64,000 nt of DNA from Bemisia tabaci. Its lineage: Eukaryota > Arthropoda > Insecta > Hemiptera > Aleyrodidae. Made by a program: the position numbers and the translations under genes. Below are positions 43,441-54,015 of the stretch, in pieces. The notes below the pieces were generated by a model. It had not been told where the DNA came from and ran no database searches. It saw only the letters and a list, made by a program, of their open reading frames with translations. Every line of letters begins with the position of its first letter. The first letter of the stretch is position 1. Location: NCBI RefSeq assembly GCF_918797505.1, contig NC_092801.1:30642487-30706486 (forward strand), written 5' to 3'.

Positions 43441-43924
43441 AGGACGTTCTAATGCAAATAGAAGATTTGCATTAAAGCATGCCACTAAATTGAGGGAGAT
43501 TGAAAACGAGAGTGATTCAATTCCACAATTTAGGGGTTAGGTTGAGATGGGGATAGTGAGAAATTTTGGAATATTAAATGAGATAATTGAATAGTACGTT
43601 CTAATAGGCACAGAAGGTGCTTATTAAAGCAAGTCGGCTAATTGCATGAAACCTTCACTATCGGAATAGTGAACGTGGCATGCAATTAGAGGAGTGTACT
43701 TTTTTGGGATAGCCCAAAAGCAGGACAGGCGATGCACCTGTGGTGAAGAGTGAATTAAACCTGTAAAGAGAAAAAATATTAATACGTAGGGTGATGAGGC
43801 AGCGCTTGTGGCATACCTTTCATCACTACGCGATTACTGGAGAGAGCCAAGCTTGACTTCAGAGAACCGGGATGAGGTAACGTCGGTTTCCTTCGTACAG
43901 CGAGCAGGAGCAGGCGCCAGGTGA
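43441..43924. other. No gene recognised; small palindrome
   Basis: CTAATTGCATG and CATGCAATTAG pair across about 35 bases near 43637-43690, with an inner TTCACTATCGGAATAGTGAA hairpin. No gene is seen. Confidence 0.4.
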
Positions 43925-44245
43925 TCACGTTGCTTCGTGGAGACCGTCGATTGACGGGACTTGCATAGAGCGGGAAGGTGTCCTTTCCAATGATGGAGAG
44001 CCAGAGTCCTTGTCCTTTTTCACAGAGTCCACCTTGGCAGGGGCGTCGGGTAGAAATTCTTGATCCGGGAGAGAACTGCTTCCGTGGTGAGGTCCGGGTC
44101 CGTCTTCTTCAGCGTGCTGGATACAAGTGACTCCAAGGGGCGAGCGGCTGACGTCTTGAGCGCCGCGCAAGAGCCAAAAGGAACCGAGCGGGGACGGCCG
44201 CTAGGTGGGGGGCTCCAGGGGGAGCGGATCTGTGTTTGCCGTGGA
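43925..44245 (-). other. GC-rich open region, unclassified protein remnant
   Basis: Two overlapping minus-strand frames are open. One (44020-44230) reads ARPLESLVSSTLKKTDPDLT then TEAVLSRIKNFYP and has a look of helical protein. The other (43925-44206) reads through DAPAKVDSVKKDKDSGSPSL. The region is clearly richer in GC than its flanks. It might be a decayed retroelement gag or ORF1-like segment joined by a frameshift, or a host exon. I do not recognise the family. Confidence 0.3.
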
Positions 44246-45261
44246 CTTTGAAAGTTGGAGTTGAAAGTTGAGATTTGAAATTTATTGGTCGATAAAGGTT
44301 TGAGCAGGTCGGGCTTAATGAGTACTTCCAGAATATATATAGGTTTTGGGGTTCTTTATTGAACTGAAGCTAAAGAAAGTGAAAATTTGGAAAATTTGCA
44401 TATGGATGGGACTCATGGTTGCGAAGAAATATGGATGTAATGGAGATAAATTTGAAGATAATTATGAAAGAAAGGTTGGAAACATGAAAAAGGGTGTTAA
44501 GACGAGTGATACAATGGTTAGGAAGAGCACTTTCAATTTAATAGAAGGTAAAGGACACCTTTAAGGACGCACAAATCTGGGAGGCGGGTCAAGGTGTGCA
44601 ATGATGTGGAATAATTTATTAGTTACCGCGGGCGCGCAATGTGATGGATCGGTGCAATGAGGAACCTCAAGAGTGAAGGGGGGGGGGGATAAAAATGAGT
44701 ATGATGAAATTTCTTGAAATTGCTCTAAGTTTGTTCGATCGGGATCGAACACCTCTTCAAAATTTTACGTAGAGTAGGGAACGTACATTAATCTCGGATG
44801 AGCGTCTCAGAATCAGATGTCCGCTGCCATTTCCCCTGAAACGCAGACCTGTACACAGCTCAACCGACCCTTGGAGTTAAGGAACTATGAGATGATTTTG
44901 GACAAAACCGGAGACATTATCATACGTAATTATTTACACACATAATTTTTTATAATGCACTAATTTAATTGCGCCGTAATTTTGAATAATGCACGAAGAT
45001 CATTACTTTGATAACTGCACACACTCTACACTGTTACTTGTGTAACACACTCTGTACTTCATTTTGTTGACTATATTTTCTGCTAACTCTATCAGCTATT
45101 CCCACTGGTTTTTTAAACATCTTTTAACATGTTTTTCATTTTTTCAGTTTTTGACCAGTTCCCAAGTGTTTTAGTTCGCTTTGCCTCTCGCTATTCCTCT
45201 CCATTATGCATTGTGACAATTCATTACTGTAATTAACTTGTTTCTGTGTTTTGTTTTAACT
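44246..45261. other. No gene recognised; stretch before the ribozyme motif
   Basis: An 11-G run lies at 44678-44688, and TTCGATCGGGATCGAA is a small palindrome near 44734. The last 300 bases are T-rich. If the motif at 45262 marks the end of a Penelope-like or retrozyme copy, part of this stretch belongs to that element, but no reverse transcriptase is visible. Confidence 0.35.
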
Positions 45262-45300
45262 GCTTGCTGAAGATGGGCTAAGCCCGAAATGCATCCAAGC
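45262..45300 (+). ncRNA. Hammerhead-ribozyme-like motif (minimal type I)
   Basis: Stem I is GCTTG (45262-45266) with CAAGC (45296-45300). The core CTGAAGA (45267-45273) fits CUGANGA. Stem II is GGGC-TAA-GCCC (45275-45285). GAAA follows at 45286-45289. Stem III would be the self-complementary ATGCAT (45289-45294), as in minimal hammerheads that work as dimers, and the predicted cut follows ATC at 45295. One extra T (45274) between the core and stem II departs from the textbook form. Such motifs are known in Penelope-like elements and retrozymes. AATAAA follows at 45302-45307. Activity is not shown. Confidence 0.55.
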
Positions 45301-45439
45301 CAATAAACTTATTCAACAATATGCGTGTTTTGGTATACTTTTTCATCTTTTTCATCTTTATCATTACTTTGCATTCCAAGAAAAGTATTTAGTCTAGGAA
45401 ATAACAGGAATGGAAGATGCCATCTTTTTGTACAGCAGA
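45301..45439 (+). other. Polyadenylation signal and TTTTTCATC repeats after the ribozyme motif
   Basis: AATAAA lies at 45302-45307. About 30 bases later come two TTTTTCATC units and a TTTATCATT unit. This is the kind of sequence expected at the end of a retroelement transcript. Confidence 0.4.
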
Positions 45440-46210
45440 GACATTTACGGTAACGTTTAATGCGCGATTTGACTCACGCATAAGTATAGGCTTTTGTTTT
45501 TCCACGGGTGGATATTTTGAATTGACGCATCAAAAAACTTTAAATATCTTCAAGAAAATAATTTCAGTGATTCTCGTCGCGCGAATCGTATCGAACGTGA
45601 AATTTAGGTTATAAATCATGTATCAGTTTGCTTAAATTCGTAACTCTGTCTAATGATCAATTAGAAACCAATGATTCGCCTTCAATTAGCCGGTTATGCA
45701 AAATGACTGCCGTAACGCACGAATAGTGGTATCACACTTTTCCATTGAGATTACACAGTGTGTTGAAGGCGCTCTTCCCTATGCTATTTAAATGGAATTG
45801 TTATGTGATTACAACCGAAACTTTTCACGTTTTGGAGTCTTCAATTCGGCCGTAATTTTGAGAAATGTATGGAAAACATTTATTTACATTCTGGGAAAAT
45901 GATTTTCTCATCTGTAAATCTAATTTCAAATGAGAGGGCACTACTGCTTGGTTCAGATCGCGCTTTTTGAGTCTCACTCCTCTTGGGCAACATATTCTCC
46001 TAGAAAACTCTAAGATTCGCCTTCTGAATGAGCGCAACTCACTCATAGAAGATCGTAAATTCTACGATTTTCGATTGAAATTGAACGTTTATGATTTGAG
46101 CACTGAATAACTTGATTTATTTTGAGTGAGATTAACTAAAGCTGGACGGCTGTCGGTCGAGTACATGGACTGTTAGAAATGATCGTGCGGCAACTTTTCT
46201 TCAAACACAC

Positions 46211-46438
46211 ACTGGAAAAAAAACACATTGGATCTAGAGTCCAGACTCTTGAAAACATTGACAAGAAACAAGACTCTTGATTCAATCAGATTTAAGCTTA
46301 AATCAAAAGGAATTCCGCTCAAATTAAGAGGCTTGGTTCTTGATTTAAGCTTAAATCTGATTGAATCAAGCGTATTTTTTCTTGTCGATGTTTTTAAGAG
46401 TCTGGACTCTAGATCCAATGTGTTTTTTTTTTCCAGTG
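46211..46438. repeat. Family C palindromic MITE copy 4
   Basis: CACTGGAAAAAAAACACATTG at the left and TTTTTTTCCAGTG at the right, with CA on both sides as a 2-bp duplication. The frames on each strand are arm translations. Confidence 0.88.
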
Positions 46439-46449
46439 CAATATATAGA

Positions 46450-46695
46450 TGGTGAAACCGCAGTAACGAGTATCTCTGTTTGCGCCGTTGCAGACTTTCT
46501 GTCATACTTTGTTTCCTACAAGGTAAACTATTGAACGTCAGTTTTTGAAAATTTCCGGGATTTTTCTTCTCTATTTTAAGAATATTCTGTGAGAACTTGA
46601 AGCAATAATGTTAGTTTGGTCTTCTTAGAAAAAATAAAATAGCAGTGGAGATATCGAAGCATTGCAACCGAGATACGCATTTTTGCAGTACCAAC
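46450..46695. repeat. Family Q MITE copy, diverged
   Basis: GCAGACTTTCTGTCATACTT and TTTTTCTTCTCT blocks match the family. The left GAGTATCTC end is mirrored by GAGATACGC near 46675. Confidence 0.65.
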
Positions 46696-47375
46696 GTCAT
46701 GTTCGGAGAGGCTTTTACAAGCGGGAAGTTTGAACTAACGCATCAAAAAACGTTACTTTCTCGGTTAGGAGTTGATTTCAGTAATTTTCGTTGTAGGATT
46801 TTTGATTTTTGAATTTGAGGAAAATGTTCATAGTTTTTTAAAAATTTCAAACGCTTGAAAATCGTGATCTGAACCGAGCATTAGCGCCCTCTTATTTGAA
46901 ATTAGATTCACGGATGAGAAAATCATTTTCCTAGAATGGACAAAAAAATGTTTTCCGTACATTTTTCAAAACTCCGGCCGAATTGAAGACTCCAAAAACG
47001 TGAAAAGTTTCGGTTGTAATCACATAACAATTCCATTTAAATAGCATAGGGAAGAGCGCCTTCAACACACTGTGTAATCTCAATGGAAAAGTGTGATACC
47101 ACTATTCGTGCGTTACGACAGTCATTTTGCATACGCGGCTAATTGAAGGCGAATCATTGGTTTACAATTGATCATTAGACAAGTTACGAATTTAAGCAAA
47201 CTGATACATGCTTTTTAACCAAAATTTCACGTTCGATACGATTCGCGCGACGGGAATCACTGAGATTAATTTCTCGAGGATATTTAAAGTTTTTTCGATG
47301 CGTCAATTCAAAATATCCATCCATGGAATTACAAAATTCTACGTGTGTTGAATCACACTTTGAACGTTAACGTGG

Positions 47376-47789
47376 CGGTATCTGCGGTATCAAAATGTGG
47401 AAACTTCAATATTGTCACTTCGGCTCTGTTTTTCTCACGTTCTTAACACCTTAAACAACTCAAGACGGGAAGGAAATTTGATTGATTAAGCAGCCTACCT
47501 AGACTGTTGTAGAGCACGATTTGATTCAAGTAGACGATCGCTCTTCTTGGGAGCGCCAAATTCAAATTTCCCGAGACCAGTGCAAGATTAAAACGTTATC
47601 ATCATATCCAAAAATTGATTTTGAAAAGCGAATCCTGCAAAGGCCCGTCCACTTGATGAAAAAGCTTCACAGGATGAAAGCGTGGTTTGTGTCCAAAACT
47701 TCGGAGATTAGTGACGATAATTCTCTAAAAAATTCGTGAAATATTCGATAGAAATCCACAGAGATCGTCGAGTAGAAATAAAAATTGGA
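47376..47789. repeat. Diverged family J interior, then single-copy
   Basis: Words such as GTTGTAGAGCACGATTTGATTC near 47500 correspond to the J interior at 40880-40900. No coding sequence was recognised. Confidence 0.4.
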
Positions 47790-47935
47790 CTACATTTTGC
47801 AATTAGGAACTATAATGTCTGGCTCAGTTTAGACACAACGTATGTACCATCAGTTTCCTTGCATGCACATACGTGTTTTTACAGATAAGCCAGAAATTAC
47901 AGTTCTGAATTGCAAAATGTAGTCCAATTGTGAGT
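47790..47935. repeat. Family S MITE copy 2
   Basis: GGACTACATTTTGCAATTAG and GAATTGCAAAATGTAGTCC are the inverted ends. The centre has ACAACGTATGTACCATCAG. It is about 146 bp. Confidence 0.85.
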
Positions 47936-49030
47936 GGACTTCTTGCAACGCTGAATCATAGTTGCGTTATTTCGTATGGAGAACGATGATTTCAAGCCCC
48001 GATATTTATATTGCTCAAAAAACGCGGAGGCAAAAATGCGGAATAATCGCGCAAACAAAAAAGCTAAACGAGATGGAAAATACCGCTCCACGACATTGAT
48101 GCCAAATCTCGTTCACAAAAACCTGCACGCCCCGCACGTAATTTCAGACACAGTTCGCCGGTTTGACGGCGAATTTGGCAAAGATGTCTGGAAGTTTACA
48201 AGATAATTGGAGCAGCAAAATATTGTCTCCGGTAATGTCGTGCCGTAAAGGGAAGAACCTGGGTAACTTGTGTTTTGGGAAGGGTAATACTGTGTAAATA
48301 CAACAAAATTACATTGAGCACCCTTATTCTCTTTTCCTTTTGAGTGTATTTACAAGGCGGACAAATATTCTTTTTTCAATGTCGTGACAGACCATAAATC
48401 GTCGCTCAAAATAGTAAAAGGGGATTTAAAATAAGTGCACTTACAACTAAGCAGTCGACATCAAAGAACTCCTTTTTGTCGGACGTTTCGTAAAACTTTT
48501 TTTTTATTTTTATTTAAAGATTGGTCTTTATAGCTTTCGTTGCTGGGAGTAGTGGAATATGGAATGGGTATAAGATTTTCATCAAAAGAAAAGTAATTGT
48601 ATTAGCTCATCTCTGAAACCACACAAGTTTATTTTCTTAAAACTCTCTATTCTTTTACTTTGAATGGATGTGGGCACTCACATGACTATTGATTTCTTCC
48701 TTACGCGCATTTCGAGAAATGACAGACTCCGATTTTTTCTGAAGAGAATGATGTATGTACGAATTTGGTGTGTGAAACGTAGGAATGTCAGCGGAATGAA
48801 CTGAACATCATAGAATCGAGCTGAGATTTTGTTAAAACATGATATATGATAAGCTGAGTAGAACGATTGTATACCCGTATGGCTTAGTTCTTAAATCTGT
48901 AACACAGGAATCTCTTATTAAAGTACATTTTCATGAAAAATTCCCACGTTTTCCGTACTTCCTTTGCTAGCATTTCAGAATGTGTACTTTTCCGTAAAAT
49001 GACATCAATCTCTTATAACATTTTTGGTTA
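47936..49030. other. No gene recognised
   Basis: About 1.1 kb AT-rich single-copy DNA. The frame at 47976-48206 (76 codons, Lys/Arg/Asn-rich) has no known domain. Confidence 0.35.
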
Positions 49031-49278
49031 TCGCTAAGGAAGAACGCCGTATGAACATTCAAGAGTTGCCAAATTTTCTTCAATAAAATGTTAATTTTTG
49101 CGGCTGGATATTAATATTTCCCCTTAAAATGTTCAGAGATTCCAGGTGAAATTGCGAACAAAATTACCTGAAAAATTGGAAGGTAAATATTCACAAGTTT
49201 ACCAGGAAATTCGTGTTTCATCGAAGGAAATTTGGCAACGTCTGAGGGTTCATACGGCGTTCTTCTTTATCGCGGCAG
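49031..49278. repeat. Family A MITE
   Basis: CGCTAAGGAAGAACGCCGTA on the left has lost its first bases. The right end is CGTTCTTCTTTATCGCGGCAG. Confidence 0.8.
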
Positions 49279-49283
49279 CATAA

Positions 49284-49410
49284 TTGGACGTATTTCTATC
49301 AAACGGAACTATGTGCCTTAAAACATGAGCCCTGAGCCCCATAAGAATATATACATAACAGGGCTCACATCATCATGCACGTAGTTCCGTTTGGCAGGAA
49401 TACGTCCAAT
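49284..49410. repeat. Family I short hairpin MITE, copy 4
   Basis: ATTGGACGTATTTCTATCAA and GGCAGGAATACGTCCAAT are the ends, and the loop has TGAGCCCTGAGCC and AGGGCTCA. It starts 6 bp after a family A end and overlaps the start of family L by AAT. Confidence 0.88.
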
Positions 49411-49910
49411 GGAGATGTAGCATGTGTGAGGAATTTGCGATTTGACTGTTGATTCTTATGTAAAAGTTCGCGAGAAACACGATGGTGCCATTGGTTTTCT
49501 CTGAAATCAACTCCCAAGCTCAGAAAAAGCTCTCAAGTTGAGGCCAATATGGAGGGTATATCCCACGCTTTCCTGAGAGTCCACCTCTACATCAAGACAA
49601 ACTCTCCATGCAAAGGTAGGGAGCAAATAGATCAGCAGAGTGCCATGTTTTCAGTTGTGGAGTCGCCAAATAAAGTGGCAGCCCTGTCAATGTATTTGCT
49701 CCCTATCTTTGTATGGAGAGTTCGTCTTGATGTAGATGTGGACTCTCAGGATAGCGTGGCATATACCCTCCATTTTGGCCTCAACTCGAGAGTTTTATTT
49801 GAGCTTGGGAGTTGATTTCACCACCAGTGGCACCATCGTGTCTCTCGCAAAATTTTACGTAAGAATCGACAGTCAAATCGCCAATTCCTCACACATGCAA
49901 CATCTCCATT
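49408..49910. repeat. Family L palindromic MITE copy 3
   Basis: AATGGAGATGTAGCATGTG and CATGCAACATCTCCATT ends with the usual arms. The right arm lacks a few bases near 49818. Confidence 0.88.
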
Positions 49911-50155
49911 TAAAGGTTCTTTATTGCGGAAACCCGGCAACGGAAACTCGCTGAAGCGCGGAGTTAGGTGAAGAAGAACCAGACCCGGGGCCGGAGAGTC
50001 GTTAGTTCCGCTCGGAATGTTCGGCTCAAGCTCCTCAAACTTAAGCGTTAGACCGATTCAGCATCAAAGGTTCAAAGGTTGGCGCGGTCGGTCGCCGTGT
50101 AAGCACTGGGCACCGCGCACCGGGTATTTAGATACCGCATCCGCGAGCCCGGGTC
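49911..50155. other. No gene recognised
   Basis: GC-richer single-copy sequence; no exon supported. Confidence 0.3.
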
Positions 50156-50275
50156 TTCGGTCCTCTGGCGTAAGAGCGTATATCGATTTCCTCATGAGCC
50201 TCAGAAAGCACGGATTTATATGTAAAACAGGGCTCATGTTGAAATTAAGATACGCTCTTACGTCGGAGGAGCGAC
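50156..50275. repeat. Hairpin element related to X (TAAGAGCGTAT arms)
   Basis: TCCTCTGGCGTAAGAGCGTAT on the left pairs with ATACGCTCTTACGTCGGAGGA on the right. The loop carries CTCATGAGCC and GGGCTCATG. It is similar in plan to the element at 28875. Confidence 0.8.
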
Positions 50276-50368
50276 GATGTGTGCTCGCGCATTCATGACA
50301 GCTCATGCTATGCTCCATCTCGCTGCACAGTTGCTCGTCCGGCTCCAGAGAGGAATTTTTTTTGCCGC

Positions 50369-50604
50369 ACTGGAAAAAAAAAACACACTGGATCTAGAGT
50401 CCAGACTCTTGAAAACATTGACAAGAAAAAATACTCTTGATTCAATCAGATTTTCGCTTGAATCCAAAGAAAATCCGCTCAAATTAAGAGGCTTGGTTCT
50501 TGATTTAAGCATAAATCTGATTGAATCAAGAGTATTTTTTCTTGTCGATGTTTTCAAGAGCCCGGACTCTAGATCCAATGTGTTGTTTTTTTTTTTCAAG
50601 TGCG
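50369..50604. repeat. Family C palindromic MITE copy 5
   Basis: CACTGGAAAAAAAAAACACAC and TTTTTTTTTCAAGTG are the ends, and CG flanks both sides as a 2-bp duplication. Confidence 0.88.
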
Positions 50605-50609
50605 GTTCC

Positions 50610-51215
50610 ACTGATCTACAGTGGACATGCATTGTTTCACTAAAACAGCAAATTCAGATGCTGATTTCGTCAACATTTACAATTTAAGGGGTGATTCTCA
50701 AGGGAAATTTTACGAGATAACCAATATGATCATTTTTAAAACCTCGAAATTGTGCACGGATAAAAAAAAACCTCGTGCGTGGGACCCGAAGTTTAGGTCA
50801 TACGGATCTCTGAGTTTTCGGATTGAGGATCTGAACACTTTAGGTCTAGCTGACGAGGTTCGGATCACACATCTGAAACTTGAGTTCTTAGATCTGAAGT
50901 ACTTCAGATGTGACCGTTTTTTGGATTGTGTTTCCAGTTTTTCGTTTTTCGAAAACCGAAAGTTTTTCGGACGTGAAAACCGAAGTACTTCAGATGTAAG
51001 AACTGAAGTTTCAGATGTGTGATTCAAACCTCAGCAGCTGGACCTAAAGTGTTCAAATGCTCAATCCAAAAATTCAGAGATCCATATGACCTAAACTTCG
51101 GGTCCCACGCACGAAGTTTTTTTCTTTGAATGTAAAAACGGAGTTATGAGCTTTTAACGTTTTCAAATTTTAGGCGACCTCTCCTGTTGACTCGATCCAC
51201 TGTGCGACCGTTTCG
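50610..51215. repeat. Family P copy 2 with an inserted palindrome O
   Basis: The left part has TTTTACGAGATAACCAATAT. The right part ends GACTCGATCCACTGTGCG, as in the family P copies at 15022 and 56092. The 50766-51120 palindrome separates the two halves. Confidence 0.65.
50766..51120. repeat. Palindrome O
   Basis: CGTGCGTGGGACCCGAAGTT on the left pairs with AACTTCGGGTCCCACGCACG on the right. Inward, CACATCTGAAACTTGAGTTC and CTGAAGTACTTCAGATGTGA recur as shorter mirrored words, so it is built of several nested palindromes. Confidence 0.8.
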
Positions 51216-51944
51216 GCGTTCCATATGCTCGGAGAGAATACAGCGCAGGGAACTGACCCAAAGAAAAGGAAACGTAGGTTTGCTTAGGATTGGGTTCATG
51301 GCCGTTTCTCGCACAGTTCGACTTTTCTCTCACGAAAGAACGTAACTTAGTTTCAATATTCCCAATTTTCTCTCGCAAATTGCATATTATTTATTCGGAA
51401 TTTTACGATATGTTTTGAAAATTGACAATTTAACTGCCAGAAAAAAATGGAAGGAAACACGCATCTAGTTTTTCCCAATCGCAGTTCGAGATTTTGAAAT
51501 GGGAGTCGAGTCAAATCCAGTTGCGTTGAATCCAGCGGAAACGCAAGGCGCTTGAGATAACTATTTCGCCTCTGGAGTACCCAAGATTGCATAGCTCTCC
51601 TTTTGAAGGAGTTTTCACAACGCGCGCCGTAGTGCTGCGTCGACAACAGGTATAGCGGAATCGTCTTTTACAGAGGTATCATTAATGAGTAAATTATTCG
51701 CATTTTTAAGGTGCTTATAGTATTTTTCATGCACTTTTACGCACGCGGAAGTCGAATAAGTTGGATTTATCTTTTGCACGCAGCAGAACGCCCAAATTCC
51801 GCTCAACAATTCCTAACGTTACTTGGACTTCAAGATTAAGAATGCGAACTCTTTCGTATTGTTTGCTCTGTTTTATTTTTATCCTTCCAAAACTAAAACT
51901 TACCGATCCGTCTAATTTTATTTAAGTGCGCCGATATATTTTAA
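51216..51944. other. No gene recognised
   Basis: AT-rich single-copy DNA; no supported exon. Confidence 0.35.
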
Positions 51945-52225
51945 GCGTGCCTATAGGGCTCGCTTTTTGAAATCACTCGGATGTACTGTAGTACAGCACA
52001 CCGATCGACCAATGCTTTTCAAGGGGCGGTCCGAATTTTTTTTCCGTCGGATCCGTTCTTCCGTTTTTGAACCGTTATAGTGTCAAGCCCTGAAGGTCAT
52101 TCATCGAGAAACCGAATTATCCTGTTACTGGAAACCCTTGAGAACATTTTCCCGTGGAAACCGTATTATTTTCTTTCATAGGTACGTCAAATAAGCTTTT
52201 CTACGCTCGGAGGATTTAAATTAGA
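51945..52225 (-). repeat. Dispersed repeat D, copy 2
   Basis: It is the reverse complement of 12328-12608, starting AAGCGTGCCTATAGGGCTCG and ending near CTACGCTCGGAGGA. It lacks the family C insertion. Confidence 0.65.
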
Positions 52226-52403
52226 AGTTTAAATGCCGCCATAACTATTTAGCGAATCAGCGTCTTTTCAAAAGCGGTTAAACCCAAGTTGGCTGCATCT
52301 CCATAGTTACAACTGCAGCGAAGTGAGCAATCTCCAATTCGACCAATTGGAAGGCAGAGTTTTGGAGGTTAGGTTCCCTTGTTGATTCTCTGAGTGTAAG
52401 TTG

Positions 52404-52405
<2 letters not shown>

Positions 52406-52454
<49 letters not shown>

Positions 52455-52477
52455 GTGTCACGTTTTTTTTTTTTTTT
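52406..52477 (-). repeat. Poly-T tracts (48 and 15 T)
   Basis: 48 T at 52406-52453, then GGTGTCACG, then 15 T. On the minus strand these would be poly-A tails, but no retroelement body is recognisable beside them. Confidence 0.6.
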
Positions 52478-52914
52478 ATTTCCAGAAAAGATACCTTAAA
52501 GTCTCATTTTAATACAAATCAATCGAAGAAAAGAGAAAAGACAAAGTTTGACTCATTAAACAGAGTAAACTCCATACTCTGCTGCTGCAAACTGAGCAAT
52601 CTCCAACATGACGCAACAAACTGAACAATTTCCAAACTTTAATTTGAAATTCTGAATGAACCAATTCAGTTAAATGATTTATGATGTTATTTTCTTTGTT
52701 CATCCAATATAATTATGTTACTTTCTTTATTCAATAAAATGTATTTTCAATAAAATGTATTTACATTCAACGGTATCAAATCAATAATTCCTCCCCAATT
52801 TGCAGAGAGTACTAATTTATACACATCTCGTTGAAATGGAAATAGTGCACACACTAGATTTCAGTTCTTCGGCACGCTTTTCCAACATATTCATGTTGGA
52901 TGTTTCTTCTTGTT
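52478..52914. other. No gene recognised
   Basis: AT-rich sequence. CAATAAAATGTATTT is repeated in tandem near 52733-52762. CACGCTTTTCCAACATATTC near 52876 is the reverse complement of a motif near 11685. Confidence 0.35.
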
Positions 52915-53150
52915 TAGATTATCGACGGTTACACTACCAGAACCACATATCTCGATTTGCGACCTTGTAGACTTCCTGTCATACTTTATTAATCAAAAGG
53001 AAAAAACTGAACGTCAATTCTTGAAAACTTCCGTGTTTCTTCTTCTCTGTGCAGAGAACATTTTGGGGCAACTTCAAGAAATGATATTGATTGGTTTCCT
53101 GTCAAAAGCATGAAAAGGGAGCGGAGATTTTTAAATACCGCAAACGAGGT
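52915..53150. repeat. Family Q MITE copy, diverged
   Basis: GACTTCCTGTCATACTTTAT, TTCTTCTCTGTGCAGAGAAC and GAGCGGAGATTTTTAAATAC match the family interior. The ends are poorly kept. Confidence 0.65.
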
Positions 53151-53469
53151 AATAGGCATGTCAGTTTCAGTGTTGACAAGCATTTATTAGAGAAAAAGGA
53201 AAGAAAAATGCTGCGATAGTACATTTTTTAGATTTGGGTAGAACAAATACAATTTCATACTGTATTTTTTAGATTCATGTGTTAGAAGAGATTGAGTGCA
53301 TCTGCAATATACAAGCCATCTCAACCATCCGCTCCTTCGTTAGGGAATGTATACAGGGATGAGACCTATAGAAATCGGAGAGACAAGTAAAACTATGAGA
53401 ACTTTATCGAGCGTTATTTATTTGTTTATTGATTAGAATTCGGTAATTTAGCCTGAATGATAAAATGGC
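53151..53469. other. No gene recognised; part is the 3' end of the LINE at 53470
   Basis: The sequence just left of 53470 would be the LINE 3' tail on the minus strand, with TCAATAAACAAATAAATAAC. No other feature is recognised. Confidence 0.4.
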
Positions 53470-53690
53470 TTAATACAAGCCAAAATCAGAAAGAAGTATA
53501 AAACAAAACAAAAAATACAAGTTTAAAAACTCTTTAACGGCGTAGTATTCATTTTGTAAGAAGTGTTCTGTTAACTTGGTAATAAACACATTTGGAGACT
53601 CGTTTTGACGAAAACCTCTTTCAACTCCTTAGGTAATTTGTTGAAATGCCTGACTCACCTAAACTCCAAACCGCATCCCAGTCCCAACCG
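53470..53690 (-). pseudogene. LINE reverse-transcriptase C-terminal end, second type, frameshifted
   Basis: The minus strand reads VRHFNKLPKELKEVFVKTS in one frame and then, after a shift, TKLTEHFLQNEYYAVKEFLN in another before a TAA at 53470-53472. A 'FN-LP-EL' motif followed by a 'FLL-N-YYSVEEFLN'-like end is typical of the C-terminus of Jockey/CR1-type LINE polymerases in arthropods. An in-frame TGA and at least one shift show it is dead. It differs from the tails at 5510, 32244 and 35460. Confidence 0.75.
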
Positions 53691-53924
53691 GTATCAACAT
53701 TGCTCATTGTTTTAATAAAACGATCGATTTTTTTTTTATAAACAGTGGTTTTATAAACGAAAGAACTGTAATTTTTCTTAACTTAATGATTAAGTGAAAG
53801 CGTGAGTTTTTAAATTTTTCAAAAGTTTTAATTTCTCATTGTTTTCACTAAAATGTTTCTTGTTTCTACGTGATGGTCATTTTTCCTTCTCACCTTACTT
53901 ATAAATTTCATTTTTACCGCATTC
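53691..53924. other. No gene recognised
   Basis: AT-rich sequence upstream (minus strand) of the LINE end; the reverse transcriptase body is not visible. Confidence 0.3.
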
Positions 53925-54015
53925 TCGATCGTGATAAAAATGTACCGAGAGGGGACTGCCATGACTCAGAGTTCATGATAGTCCCTTCTCGATACATTTT
54001 TATCACAATCAAGGA
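53925..54015. repeat. Hairpin element (GTGATAAAAATGTA arms)
   Basis: GATCGTGATAAAAATGTACC on the left pairs with TACATTTTTATCACAATC on the right. The inner AGGGGACT/AGTCCC and CATGACTC/GTTCATG words also pair. It breaks the open frame at 53870-54310. Confidence 0.75.

Larger units (their letters stand above)
45440..47375. repeat. About 1.9-kb inverted duplication with family J-like outer arms
   Basis: 45440-45975 and 46865-47375 are reverse complements at roughly 90 per cent. Markers are GAATTGACGCATC, CGAATCGTATCGAACGTGAA, CTAATGATCAATT and CCAATGATTCGCCTTCAATT. The central part holds a family C element and a family Q element. The outer sequence resembles family J arms, and the sequence to 47600 continues as a diverged J interior. 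Confidence 0.8.

Noticed and set aside
43109..43485. Lys/Arg-rich frame and the Phe/Leu-rich opposite frame
   Set aside because: They come from a purine-rich low-complexity tract.
50277..50687. 136-codon frame with repeated VFFLVDVFKS-like peptides
   Set aside because: The peptides are the arms of a family C MITE, present on both strands.
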